64,000 nucleotides of DNA from Diplosphaera chodatii (taxonomy: Eukaryota; Chlorophyta; Trebouxiophyceae; Prasiolales; Stichococcaceae), in NCBI GenBank assembly GCA_032358165.1, contig JAALGY010000057.1, forward strand, positions 2,480,001 through 2,544,000, in the 5' to 3' direction. A program made the translations under genes and the position numbers. Positions within the stretch are counted from its first letter, which is position 1. Each line of letters begins with the position of its first letter. Of this stretch, positions 1 to 12,300 are shown piece by piece. Below the pieces are notes generated by a model. That model ran no database searches and had not been told where the DNA came from. It worked only from the letters and a program-made list of their open reading frames with translations.

Positions 1-157
1 TCATGCGCCGCCTTGCAAGTCATCATCCGCAGTTTATGGGTACACAGGTCACTGCAGTGCTCCGACATCACGCAATCCGGTGCGTCATCCCATTTCTGTA
101 CATCACCCCATGGTCGGGCATCACAGTTCCTTCAACGGCTCAGTACGGGCAATGAGT

Positions 158-2646
158 TCAGGCCTTGGCGGCCTTGCGGCTGTCATGCGCGCTCTTCATG
201 TGCGCCTCTGGGTACCTGCACAGCGGGCAGCAGCCACTTTAATTACCACTAAGCGCCCAGATGGCCGGGTCGCGCATCCAAACTTCAGCAAGCGAGGACG
301 CTTGTCAACAGTATGGCGGGACATCTGATCAGACCTGTCGCCGACGGCTGCATCCATGTGGAAAAAGGATGACAGCTCATCGAGATCGGCCTTTGAGATG
401 CGCTGGCTCAGCTCGAAGCCGCCCACGTTCTCCTCCAGCCGCTTGACCTGCTTCGTGCCCTGCGGTGCAGCGACAACCGCTGGTGAGATGTGTGTCACGT
501 ATTTCTCCTGACACGGTCACAGCGGCTGACATCTGCATGCACTGCCTGGGTCAATACACATAGTCCATCCGACGACAGAAGCGTACCGGAATAGGAAAGA
601 CGTCATCGCCCTGTGCACAGACCAGATAATACCAAGTTATTATGACGTGATACTGTGAGGTAACCGTCCAGCTACAAGCACACGAGCTCCAGCAGCTGAT
701 CTGCCATACCTGCGCGTGCAACCAGGCGAGTGCGACCTGGCCAGCCGACGCATCGTACTTCTTGGCGATGTTCTCGACCTTGTGCACCAGCTCGATGTTC
801 TGCAAGCAAAGCAGTCACAGAGATTATCGCCGCCATAATTTGCCAGCAGCCAGCATCTCACTCATGTACCACTGTATCGAGAGTGAGAAACAATCTTAAG
901 TAGCACATGTAGCGTACGTCAGCATGCAGCTGACAGCCACCTTTGGGAAGTTTTCCCGCGAAAAGCGTGGTGCGTGCTTGCGGAAGTCATCCTGCAGTAG
1001 ACGAGGACAGCGGTCAGCATGCAGGTCACGACTCCAACACCAGTACGGTGCTGCTTCGAAAGCACTGGCATCTGCCCACTCTCGGCACCACATGCCCATT
1101 GCAGCTCACATCCGGGATGTCATCGTAGGACTTGATCTGGCCCGTCAGGAAGCCGCGCCCGAGCGGGGAGTAGCACACAATGGCAATGCCCAGCTCCCGG
1201 CACACCGGGATCACATCCGCCTGCAGATCAACCAACGCATGAAAGTAGTGATGAGGGCCTGAGGGGCAACACAGCTGCGAAGCTGAACCAACAGATGCAA
1301 GCAGAGGCGTAGGTTGGGCTGCAACACATCACTTCAGAGGTCTGCTCTACGCCGCTCCACCCCTGCGAACCAGGCCACCAGCAAGCATCTAGTGGGCATC
1401 TGAACATGAGGACCGCACCTCTGCTGACCGCTCCCACAAGCTCCACTCAAGTTGCACGGCGCTGATGGGGTGCACTGCGTGCGCCTTGCGCAGGTTCTCG
1501 GGGCTGACCTCGCTCAGCCCCAGGTACTTTACCTTGCCAGCCTTGACCAGCTCCTGCACGAGAACCTTGGAAGTGGTCGCTTCCCAAGTCAAAGAACCAC
1601 ATGACCACTTGCGCAGGACAGATGCACTCCTCTACAGTGTCATCAGGGTGCAGGAGCAGTGGGAGCATAGCTAGAGACACGCACTGCCATCGCCTTGACA
1701 CTTTCTTCAATTGGCGTGTTGGCATCCACCCTGTGCTGATAGTACAGGTCGATGGTGTCGATGCCCAGGTCCTTGAGCGACTTCTCGGATGCGTTCCTGC
1801 AGCACCACATGCACCATCGCCACATTGCAAGGCGGGCGCTTGCTCCGCAAACGGCCCAACTGGTCTAAATTTGGCAGCACGCGCTGCGCTTTGACACAGG
1901 GTGGCCAGCGCGTTCCAATGACGCACCGGACGTGCTCAGGGTCGCCGCGTACCACCATGGTTTTTTTCTCCATTACGTTCCCATACTTGGTACAGACGAA
2001 TACGTCGTCGCGCCGGCCCTTGAGCGCCTTGGCTGCGGACAACAGGAGTCAGAGGGGTCCAAAAACCCATGGATCCTCACCACCTCCCCACCCACACAGC
2101 AGGCAGCCAGGTCATCGTGCAAGTGGGACCCGCACCGAGCAGCTGCTCGTTCTTGCCACCCCCGTAGATGTCCGCAGTGTCCATCATCGTCACGCCCAGC
2201 TCGATGGCACGCGCAATGGTCTTGAGGCTCTCCTCCTCCGGCTGCGCCTCCGTCGTGTAGAACGCCGACATGCCCTGCCATATGGCAGGACCGCGCTCGG
2301 ACGGTGTTCCGTGTGATTGTGCACCACAGGCTTGCCTGACAATCGTTAGTCCAAGCAAGGACATGACGCTCACCATGAGGCCCAGGCCTTGGGCGGATGC
2401 CTCTGCACCCTGCGCACAGGCCAAGGGCCAGGTTGTTTGAGCAACACTGCATTCTGCAATTGTGCCGATGCTGTGATGCAGCGTCCGGCTGGTGGCAGCA
2501 TGCATGCATGACAGACAAGATGATCGGAGTGCAAACAGCTGCAGAATGTTCGCGTGACGCCAAATTGCCATGTTGAGCATGCCACGCAGTCGTGCTTGAA
2601 CGCATATCACCTGGGAACCAAGCTTCCTGACAGGCAGCGGCGCCAT
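158..2646 (-). CDS. Aldo/keto reductase (AKR), multi-exon
   Basis: NADPH-dependent aldo/keto reductase of the cytosolic plant-type group; the exact carbonyl substrate cannot be told from sequence. Exon 1 (2611-2646) starts at ATG 2644-2646 and encodes [12 protein letters not shown]. Exon 3 (2136-2274) carries the Asp and Tyr of the tetrad in [10 protein letters not shown]. Later exons carry the Lys (VFVCTKYG) and the His (DLYYQHRVD), then [10 protein letters not shown] and [11 protein letters not shown]. Exon 335-459 ([14 protein letters not shown]) joins the last exon 158-215, which ends [14 protein letters not shown] before a TGA at 158-160. About ten exons, all GT-AG, give roughly 340 residues, normal for the family. 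No transit peptide is evident. The 3' end lies close to the window edge but appears complete. It is the head-to-head partner of the paralogue at 3039-5878, with matching intron positions and phases at several junctions. Confidence 0.9.
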
Positions 2647-3038
2647 CGTGAGCTGCACCTCCCCTTTACGTCAGGAAACGATCTGTCAGCACAAATGCAA
2701 CGTAGGAGTAGGTCGCGACTGCGCTACGGATGAACAACAGCGCTGACAGAGTTGCAGATGCTGCGAGTGGAGCAGGAGCATTAATTTCGTCACTATAGTG
2801 TCTGCACATTGTCATGCTTCCAGGGAGCCGCCAGTCAGCATGACTACCCGTGATGCCCGAGCTTCCGGCCATGCGCCATGCGGGGCAACTTTCGATGCAT
2901 CGTTTGCTATGGCTGCGATCAGTGACGAAACCACCTTCAAACCCTTCCAACAAAACTGCACACGGCGTTCACTTTGTGGCCATTCTTCTCTTGTGTACCA
3001 CGCCACAGTTCGAGTCCATCAACTTTGCAAACGCAGCC
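2647..3038. promoter_or_regulatory. Shared intergenic region between divergent AKR genes
   Basis: This 392-bp stretch separates the start codons of the two divergent aldo/keto reductase genes, so it must hold both 5' UTRs and both core promoters unless a 5' exon lies further away. I see no coding exon in it and no clear TATA box. Co-regulation of the pair is an inference from the layout only. Confidence 0.5.
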
Positions 3039-5878
3039 ATGGCACTCCCAACTCGGCCGCTCGGCAGCCAGGGCGCGCAGAGCAGCGCGCAGGGTTTCGG
3101 ATGCATGGGTGCGCATTGCTTTCTGTAGAGGATGTCGACGGTCGCATGCAGATGTAAAGCACGCAACGTGTCTGCAGGAGCTTGATCACCTGCGTATATA
3201 AAAGTTAATTTTGCGCGCGCACAGCACAGGCGACGCAGCGGTGCTGCGCTGAAATAGGCTGCATGCCTTGATAACCGTCTTTGACACACGATCGCTGCTG
3301 CTCTGCAAATTCACCCACATGAGCATCATGAAGCAGCAGTGAGGCCATGCGGTTTTGCATTACAATCCATGATGTATGCATGTCAGCAGCCGTGTCAAAA
3401 CATTGTTTGCAGGACTCTCCGTTGCGTACACGACGGGCGGCGAAACGACGGAGGCCGAGTGCCTGGCCACGGTCCAGCGCGCCCGCGAGCTGGGCGTGAC
3501 GATGCTGGACTCGGCCAACGCCTACGGCTTCGGCGCCAACGAGCAGCTGCTGAGTGAGCTGGCGCTGCATCTCGGCGTTGTCACGCACCCGTTCTGCCCC
3601 CCGTATTGCCTGTCTTTGCAATGTCACACTGAAAACAGGTGCATGCTCGTTCGCATACTGTCTGAGCCTGTGAACATGCTGCAAGTCAATGTCGTGTTTG
3701 CAGCTCTGCATCGCAAACACGGATATGGTACGTTTCTTTGTTGCAGGCAAAGCGCTGAAAGGCAACCGCGACGCATGCTTCCTGGCGACAAAGTTTGCCT
3801 TGGTGTCCACGGAAGAGGGTGGTTATGGCATCCGGGGGGACCCTGAGCATGTCAGGTGCGTCCTGATGTCCCCGTCTGATTGCCAACATGGATCTTCCAA
3901 ATGCACATGCAACTGCGGCATGGACTTGTCCCTGCACATGCATGCTTACTTCACTGACGCATCCTGTGCAGCAGGACGTCGTGAGACTCTCTCTGTCACG
4001 TTGCCTCTGCAGGCAGGCGTGCGACAAGTCACTCCAGGATCTGAACATCGACACAATCGACTTGTATTACCAGCATAGAGTCGACCCTGACGTCCCAATC
4101 GAGACATCCGTTGCAACCATGGCAGTGCGTCACACTACATTGCAACTTTGTGCCTGCTGTTGCCACAGACGGCCTTATCACTGGTACTGCGCTGCTGTTG
4201 CATGTGCCGACTTACGAGGCACAGTCATAACCGGGGCGAATGGCTAGCAGTCCTCACCGCAGTCGCCAATTGCAGGAGCTAGTGAAGGAAGGAAAGGTCC
4301 GGTACCTGGGCCTGAGCGAGGTGACTGCCAAAGAGATACGGGCGGCGCACGCAGTGCACCCCATCACCGCCGTGCAGCTGGTGAGTCCGCAAACCATAAC
4401 CACTGTGGCAGCAAGCATCATGCGGCTGCGGCAATATCAGCATGTACCATTCAGGCGCAGGTGGTCCACACACCGATCTAAATCGAATGTGGCTGATATG
4501 TACCCGTGTCAGTGCAGGAGTGGTCCCTGTGGGAGCGCGGCGCCGAGGTGAGGGCGCCTGCGTGTGCAGTAGCTCAGCGGTTTGTGGCATGGGGACATAG
4601 TCCTCAACTATTTGTGGCTTAGGTGTTCAGTGGTTTGGGTCACGGCGTGCTGTGGCGTGATGCCGCCAATGGTGCATCCACTGGACTCGGTTATTGACCA
4701 GAGCTCCGTGCAGAAGGCGGCAGCAGTCGCCCTACTGTCGTTGTGGTTGCTGCAAACAGGCAGACGTGATCCCAGCGTGCCGGGAGTTGGGCATCGGCAT
4801 CGTGGCGTACAGCCCCCTGGGCCGCGGCTTCCTGACAGGTGGGCAACCTTCTGCCCGTCAGCATGTATCTCTGCCTGATCAGAGGGGTGGTTCCTGCAAA
4901 GAGACCCACATTGACTACTGCCCGCCTGACATCTGCATGTCCTTGGGTGCAGGCCAGCTCAAGAGCTACGATGACCTGCCAGATGACGGTACAGCCCTGG
5001 CCCTGCTTCGAACTCGAAGCTCATCATGTCATCGGTCGGCCGCAGAGGGAGACCCGCACAACTTGCGCCAGAACACTCATATTGAGTTCTGCGTCCTGCA
5101 CTGCAGACTTCCGTAAGCACACGCCCCGCTTCTCAAAGGAAAACTTCGCCAAGGTGGGCACCCTGGATGCCGCGCTCAGTTCTTCATTGCTGCTATGACG
5201 CTGAAGACTTGGTCAAGCCTGCCGAGTTGAATCACTGAGTAGGTTTTGGCCTGTGTGCAGAACATTGAGCTGGTGCACAAGGTGGAGGCCATTGCAGCAA
5301 AGCACGGCGCCACACCTGGGCAGATCGCGCTCGCATGGCTGCATGCTCAGGTGACGCTTCCTATGTGCACTTCGACCAGTATCCCGCCATTCATGCACTT
5401 GCATGACTGCCCATGCAGCATTAGATACACCTCACCTCGTGGCCCTCATGCGCAGCATGGCAGGTCCAGGGCCACATGTCTGTGTGCAACTGACAAAGGA
5501 CCTTGCATGTGCGCAGGGCCCAGATGTGTTCCCGATCCCCGGCACCCGGCGCAGCGACCGTCTAGAAGAGAATGTGGCAGCGTTCAAGCTGAGCGAGCAG
5601 CTCACTAAGCAGGACCTTGAGGAGTTGGAGGCCTGCTGCCCCGTGGGCGCCGCCATAGGCGACAGGTCCGTCATCTCCTCTGCCACGTTCATCTCTGCAA
5701 GCCATGCACCCGCTGTGCTGCCTGCAGTTGCTTCTGAGCATGCACCTGGAAAGAGCGTCGATGCGGCCTGGTCTCGTGCACTGCATTTCCGCATGTAGAG
5801 GTCGCACTGACGTTGTTGCCTGCGCATGGCAGGTATCCGGCGGCCTTCATGACCGGCTTGTATGAAGGGAGAAAGTGA
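3039..5878 (+). CDS. Aldo/keto reductase paralogue, multi-exon
   Basis: Second aldo/keto reductase, homologous along its whole length to the gene at 158-2646. Exon 1 (3039-3108) begins [16 protein letters not shown]. Exon 2 (3413-3553) holds [20 protein letters not shown] and the tetrad Asp and Tyr in [11 protein letters not shown]. Exon 3 (3747-3855) holds the Lys in FLATKFALV, and exon 4 (from about 4013) the His in [11 protein letters not shown]. Further exons give [37 protein letters not shown] and [16 protein letters not shown]. The last exon 5833-5878 ends [14 protein letters not shown] with a TGA at 5876-5878. The predicted product is about 340 residues, soluble and probably cytosolic. 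Substrate unknown; the divergent pairing with a close paralogue suggests local duplication by inversion. Confidence 0.9.
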
Positions 5879-6385
5879 GAAATTGGGTAAATGCCCACAT
5901 TGAACTGCAACATCAGATCACGAACGCTTTGGCACCAGAAGTTTGATGAAGTCTGCTCATGAATGTAGCATGCAGAGATTCTGGGTCTGCCGTGACATTA
6001 TTGCACAGCACACTGTGGCGTTCCGGTTTGAACCACCTGGGTTGCAGCAGCATTTGAGAGCTCAGCAATATGCGCAGGTATCTGAAGCGCTCATACATTC
6101 AGAGCTGTGTCACTTGCCATGTCCGACAACTAGTAGGTATACAGAGTCGGTACTGTGGGATCAGGCAAGCTGTAACGTTGCACTGCGTTGCGCATGTCCT
6201 TCACAAAGCCCCATGTATAGAGCCCACCACCCTCGATCTACAGTGGCAAGAAGTGCATCCCTGTGATAGAGGCATTAACTTCCATGTGGCCACAAAGACA
6301 ATGTGCAGGCTGTACAGTGTGCGTGTGCAGCACATACAAGCTGTCTGTGAGGCCGCCACCATTTTAGGTTGGAGCACGCTATATA
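5879..6385. other. Convergent intergenic spacer
   Basis: This is a tail-to-tail gap between the AKR gene (plus) and the kinesin gene (minus). It should hold both 3' UTRs. No exon, RNA gene or repeat is recognised. Confidence 0.5.
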
Positions 6386-9300
6386 TCACTCCTGGGACTC
6401 TGGCACACGAACGGTCAGCTGTGGCCGTCGAGCCCAGTGCCCTGGAGGCTGCTGTTGGCGGGCCCCGCTTGGCAGCGCCGTCAAATGTCCATCACCATCA
6501 ATATCGCTTGCCTCCCTGCCTGCTGCCCGCTCGCTCCCAACAGCTTCCTGCCATACCGGCATGGTGATGGCGGCCCGCGTCATGGCTGGGACTGCATTGC
6601 TCTGAGAAACCTCTGTGACCCTTGGGGCCCTGGCAGCTGCTGGGCTCACCGGAGCAGACGGCATCGTGGGCGACCGCAGCTGCTCGCCCATGGCTGCGAA
6701 TGTGAAGCTGCGACCAACATTGCTGCGGTCAAAGCCGCCTGCTCCGCCGCCGTCGCCGCTGCTGCCATCAAGGCAGTCAAGGGCGGCAAAGGTGTGCAGC
6801 TTGGGCTCAGCAGGCACAGGGGAAGAGCTGCGGCTCGCATTGCGGCTGTGCCCAGACTGTCGATGCCCGGCGCCGCCGCCTGCAAAGCCGCTGCTGAAGC
6901 CGGCTTCCTTGCCAGCGGTGCTGCAGGCAGTGCTGGGGCGCAGCGGGGAGCCCGCCGCCTTGAGGGGAGACCCTGGAGCGGCTGCAGCCAGCGAGTGGGC
7001 GCTGAAGGGGCGGCGGGTGCCGTCGCCGCCGCTCGGCAGGTTGACGATGTCGCGCAGGCTGAGGCGCGGGTCCGCCTCAGGGTTTGCCCAGCGGAGGTGT
7101 ATGCTGGCGGGCGGTGGCAGGCGAGGCTGCAGCGGGAGCGAAGAGCCGTCCAGCTCATCACTAGGTGGGCTGTGCATGCGACTTTGAACTGCAGTGGGGG
7201 TGCTGCCAACGCCTGGGAAGCCGCCCATGTTGAAGGATCGGAACGAAGACAGGGAGGACGCCGGCGAAGGTACGCCGTCCGCTGGGCTGCCAGATGGGCT
7301 GCCGCCAGCGTGGGGCGAGGGCGGCTCAGACGACGCCGACGGCAGGCGCGGCAGCGTCAGCCTCCGCAGACGACCCGGCGTCTGCTGCGGGTCGTTCTGC
7401 GGTGCGTGCTGCGAGGTGCTGGACGACGTGCGTGCATGCTGGCTGTTGCCTGGCCGGGGCGGCATTGGCTGCTGCATGCGGCCGCTGCTGGCGCTGTAGG
7501 TGCGAACAGATGAGCCGCCGTGGGAGGAGCCGCTGGGTGCCACAGGGGTGCCACTGGCATTGCCGCCCTGAATGCAACACCAAACATCTGACAGCTATAT
7601 ACAACCACTGCCGCTGCTGCCGGTGCAAGCTATCACAGCTGGGTGTTGGGGCCAACAGCTACTACTGCATGCACTGCAGGCAGTCGGCAGTCGGCCAAAA
7701 GACCAGATCAATAGCAGAGCACACACTAGATATCGTCAAGACATGCGCCGAGTGAGAACGCCTTGCAGGTTTTGGCAGGGGAGGATGGGTTATGAACAGA
7801 GGCACGCACCAGGTTGAAGCCGGGTGGCCGCTGACGGCGGGCGCGCTGGGCGCGCAGCTCCTTTGACGGCAGCAGAAAGGCGCCCAGCAGCGTGTCCACC
7901 GCCTCCTGCAGATCAGGGCACCTCCTACTGCTACCTCAGATTGTTAATGTAATCCGGCATCATAGCTGCGACCAGGCAAGCGCTCCTGTAGCAAGCCGCA
8001 CGTCATGCTGCCTGGGCATGCTTGCTGTCAGCTCTGGTGCTCATGTGTGTGCCGAGCAGCGGGGCGCTTGCCTGCATCATGCCCAGGGAGGCGGCGAAGT
8101 CCTTGCGGCCGGTGGCGGCGGCGTGCTCCGCAGCGCGCGCCTCCAGCGCCGCTTTGTCCTGCCGCGCCTCCTCCAACGCCTGTTAATGAGATGGAGACAA
8201 ACATGAGAACCTAAGACAGGTGTTTCATGTCTGCATTGATCGGCAACGGCAAGGTCCACCAGCCCAAAGTGCCGGCACAGGCCAACCGGCTTTCTCCAAT
8301 GCAAGTTGCTATTCCCGACACGCACCCCAGAATTGCCACACTTCAAGTGGCCATGCAAACTACACGACGTGAGATGCGAGTCGGTGGTGCCTGATTGGCT
8401 GCGCTCTGCTATCATGCATCGCCGCGCTGTTGCACATGAGAGGCATCCAACTATGGGCAGAGCAGAACATGCACCCACGATCAGAAACTGCCAGCTGCTA
8501 TGCGCATGTCAGCAATCTACCAGCAACAGCCCATACACATGACTCTGTCATGAATATCGACTGCCAGATGCAGTCTGCTGACATGATGGCTGCCAGGACA
8601 CAGCCCACCCAGTATGCAGGTCAGAAGCCTTGCTGGTCCAGTTTTGGTGTGTTGCATACTCGCAAGCGTCACCTTCTGGCGGTAGGCCAAGTCTGACGCC
8701 TGCTGCGCTGCTTTCCGCGCCCTGTAGCGCCGCTGCACCACAAGCGCAGCCTCCCGCACAGCTGTCCTGGCAGCCGCTTCCTGCTGCCGTGCCTCTGCAT
8801 CCGCACGCTCAACTGCTGCCTGCTCCTCAGCAACTGCCGCTGAGCTCTTGTGCGCCCGCAGCGCAGCCTGCAAGCAGCAGACCAAACTTCCAGAACTTAT
8901 CACCTGACTGCTAGCTGCTATACACCAGCTGTCCTGTGCAACACCAGCACGACAACTATAGACTTGCACTGCTCATGGTGACAGAAGCAGACAAACTGCC
9001 CACCTCCAGCTGGGCGTTTTGCTCTGCCAGCCGCTCGTTGCGCGCTCGCAGCTCTGCGGCCTGCTCGGCTGCCGCAGCAGCTGCGGAGGCGGCAACAGCA
9101 GACTCCGCCTGCCGACGCTGGGTCTCATCTGCCAGCTGCACCACCAGCGCTGCGCACTCACCCTCCAGGCGCTGCTGCTTGGCTGACAGGTCCTCCACCT
9201 GCAGATTTCAAGCAAGCTCCTGCCGATGACTGCCCTTGCTTCTTGTACGTCCAATGCTGTATCCACAGGGCAACATAATTTCATGGGCAAGTGATGCCAC

Positions 9301-12300
9301 TGCTAGATGATGCCACTGCTTGGCTGGAGGTCCTGTTGAGTCATGTGCTCTCTAGGTACTACGAGCGACGTAGTAAATATCACCAAAGCACCTGCTCGGA
9401 CAGCTGGTCATAGGCCCCGGTGAGCTGCTCGAGCTCCTCGGCGGCATGGCCGCCCTCAAGGCATGCGCGCTCGTGCTGTGCAGTCAGCGCCTTCAGCGCT
9501 CCGGAGACGTGCGCGCGGCTGCCCTCTGACGCCGCCAGTGCAGCGGCCCGCTGCTTGGCATCCTGACGCGCCTGCGCAGCCTGCAGAAGCCATGTATGAT
9601 ATTGTGTCACCCCTGCTTGATTGCAACCTGCCATACTCTAGCAAGGTTCCCTTAGCAAGGATATGCCCCGCATCTCTTATGTTTCCATATCCAGTGGAAG
9701 GAGTCAGTATCCTGTGGACCTGCGGGCTGCCTGCAATCCTGCAAGTCAGTATGAGAAGGCACCTGCTCCTGCGCCGACGCCAGCAAGACCGCCTGCTGCT
9801 CCGCCGCGGCGCGCAGCTGCGCCGTCTCGCCCTCGAAGCGCCTGGCTTCGGCGGTCGCCTCGTTCAGCGCCTTGGCCGCGGCGGCCGCCGCCACCCTGGA
9901 GTTGGCCGTGGCGTCGGCGATCTCGGCGTCCCGGCGCGCCAGCTCCCGAGCGTAGTCCTCAGCCGTGCGGCGTCTCGCCGCTGCCTCGTCCGCTTCCCGG
10001 GCGGTCCATCGCGCCTGCGACCAGGACACCCAGCGCCTGCGGGTGCGGCACACGCAGGGGGGCGCGTCTCTGCGGGGGTCTGTGGGGGGTGTCTGCCGCT
10101 CCCAAGGGGTTGGGCATGCGTGTGACGGGTGCACGAGATGCGAGCACTGCTACCTCGAAGAGAGCCTCCCATGCAGCCTGTCGATGGCGGCAGCTACTAA
10201 CCTCTACAGTGACTCCTTGGTAACAGCCAAGCACAGCCTCCACATGCAGCTGCTCGCTGCCAAGCGGAAACCGGCAGACAGCACTACTGCCGACACAGTG
10301 CCGGCACAGTCTGGCATGATGTTGTCACGCAGCAGTTCCGACTCTCATGCGCAACATGCAGCGCCATCAAGCACCTTGAACTCGGCGCTGTCGGAGGCCC
10401 ACTCCTGCTGCAGCCGGTCCAGCTCGGCGCCCAGGCGGCCGACCTCCTCGTCGGCCTGGTTGCGCTCCGCCTCCACCTCCGCCACCATGTGCCGCAGGTC
10501 CGCCATCTCCGCCGCCATGGCGTCCTCCATGGCCTGTATTGCACACATACTGTAAGATGTATGCCCGTAGGTAGCGGCACCACCTGCACTCCTAAGCTTC
10601 ACCTCCGCAACCAGACTCATCCTGCCTATTTGAGCTGTACCCACGTGTGGATACTGGCACACTGCCAGTGTGGTCCACGGCTACACAAGCAGTGCACAGA
10701 CCTGGCAGTGGCCTACACGGTGATGCGTGGCAGCCATCATTCACGATGCACAGTGCACATACATTAGTTTTCTGATAAATCTTTTTTGCTGCACCTGCGC
10801 CAGCTCAAGTTTGGACTTGAGGTCGGCAGCCTCGCGTGCGTGCGACTCGACATGGCCGTCGGTCAGGTCGCGCTGCGCCTGCAGCTCGGCCTCCAGCGAC
10901 TTGACACTCTCCTGCAGGTGGCCGGCAACTGCCTTGTGCTGCTGCTCAGCCGCCTTGATGGGCGCTTTCCAGCGATCAGGCAGTCAGTTTCACAGGATAC
11001 AAAATGTCAGTACAGCAGAACCTTCAGTCAGGGCTGACGTATTTGACCAAGGTACCTGCGCGAGAGGATCCCAGAGCTGGCTCTAGCATGATGGATCACC
11101 TGCAGCGCAGCCTCCCGCTGCTCAGCGGCCGCCCTGTCCCGCTGCGCAGCCGCCTGCGCATCTGCCAGACGGTGCTCATGCTCGGCACGCGCCAGCTCGG
11201 CCTCATTGCGCAGCAGCTCCGCCTCCTTCAGAAGCTGGTCCACCTGCGCACATGAGACGGCCCCATCAGCACTTCGTCTGCTTGTTCTTCTCATCTCCCT
11301 CATCCTCGGAGTGCTGATGAGGGTCCGCAGGGCACATGCACAAGCTGCACGGTTTACACGTACATACATACAGAGGGTGGCTACATCAAGGCTACATTGA
11401 AGGTCCAGCAGGGAGATGCGTCAGATGTCACATGCGAGATGCCATGAGCCTGCGCACCTGCGCTCGGTGGTCGGCTGCCGCCTGGCGCGCTTCCAAGCGC
11501 AGCTGCTCCGCCTCCTCTGCGGCCGTGGCGGCGGCCGCATCTGCATCCCGCCGCACCTCCTCCAGCTGCCGGTGCAGCTCCTGCGCCGCAGCCTCCGCCG
11601 CAGACCTGAGGGCCTCGAGCTCCTCTTCTGCCTGCGGCGTTAGCAACCAGTGTCGGCAGTGTCGTGTCGTGATACATGTTGGCCCACAGTCGTTCACGAG
11701 CCTGGTCGAGTCATGGTCAGGTATCATGGAGCGAGAGACATGGAAGTCTCAAGCAACTCGGTGTAGTTTACCTGGTCTGCTGATGCCTTTGCCTCGCCCT
11801 CCTGCTGTTCGAGCCGGTCCTGCAGCGCAGACGCTGAGGCAGCGTGCTGCTTCGCGTCCGCTGTCGCCTGCTGCAGCCTGGCATCCAGCTGGATGATCTG
11901 CTCCGCGAGCTGCACCACTTCTGCCTCGTGCCCGGCTCGCAGGCGCTCCAGCGCCGTCTGGTGCTCATGGCCCAGCGAGGCCTGTGCGTCCTGAGCCTCC
12001 CGCCTGCATCAGCAATTGAATCCTTTTGCCGTCATCCTGGCTACGAGTATGTACCTGCACCTGCAGGACCCGAAAGATGTCATGAAGTATCCGAAGCAGC
12101 CGAGTATGTGTCAGCAGAAGGAGGACAACCCCACTTACTTGGCATCGGCAACCTGGGTATCGGCCTCCTGACGCACTCGCTGCAGCTCTGCTGCAGCTGC
12201 CTCCTCTGCAGACTGCAACTTTGCCGCTGCAGCAGCTGCACTGTCTGCTGCCTCTGCCCTGACCCTGTCCAGCTCTGCTGCAGCAGCCTGCTCTGCAGAC

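Noticed and set aside
6437..7513. 358-residue plus-strand open frame
   Set aside because: Antisense shadow of the Ser/Pro-rich last exon of the kinesin; its Ala/Arg-rich composition is what a GC-rich exon gives on the other strand.
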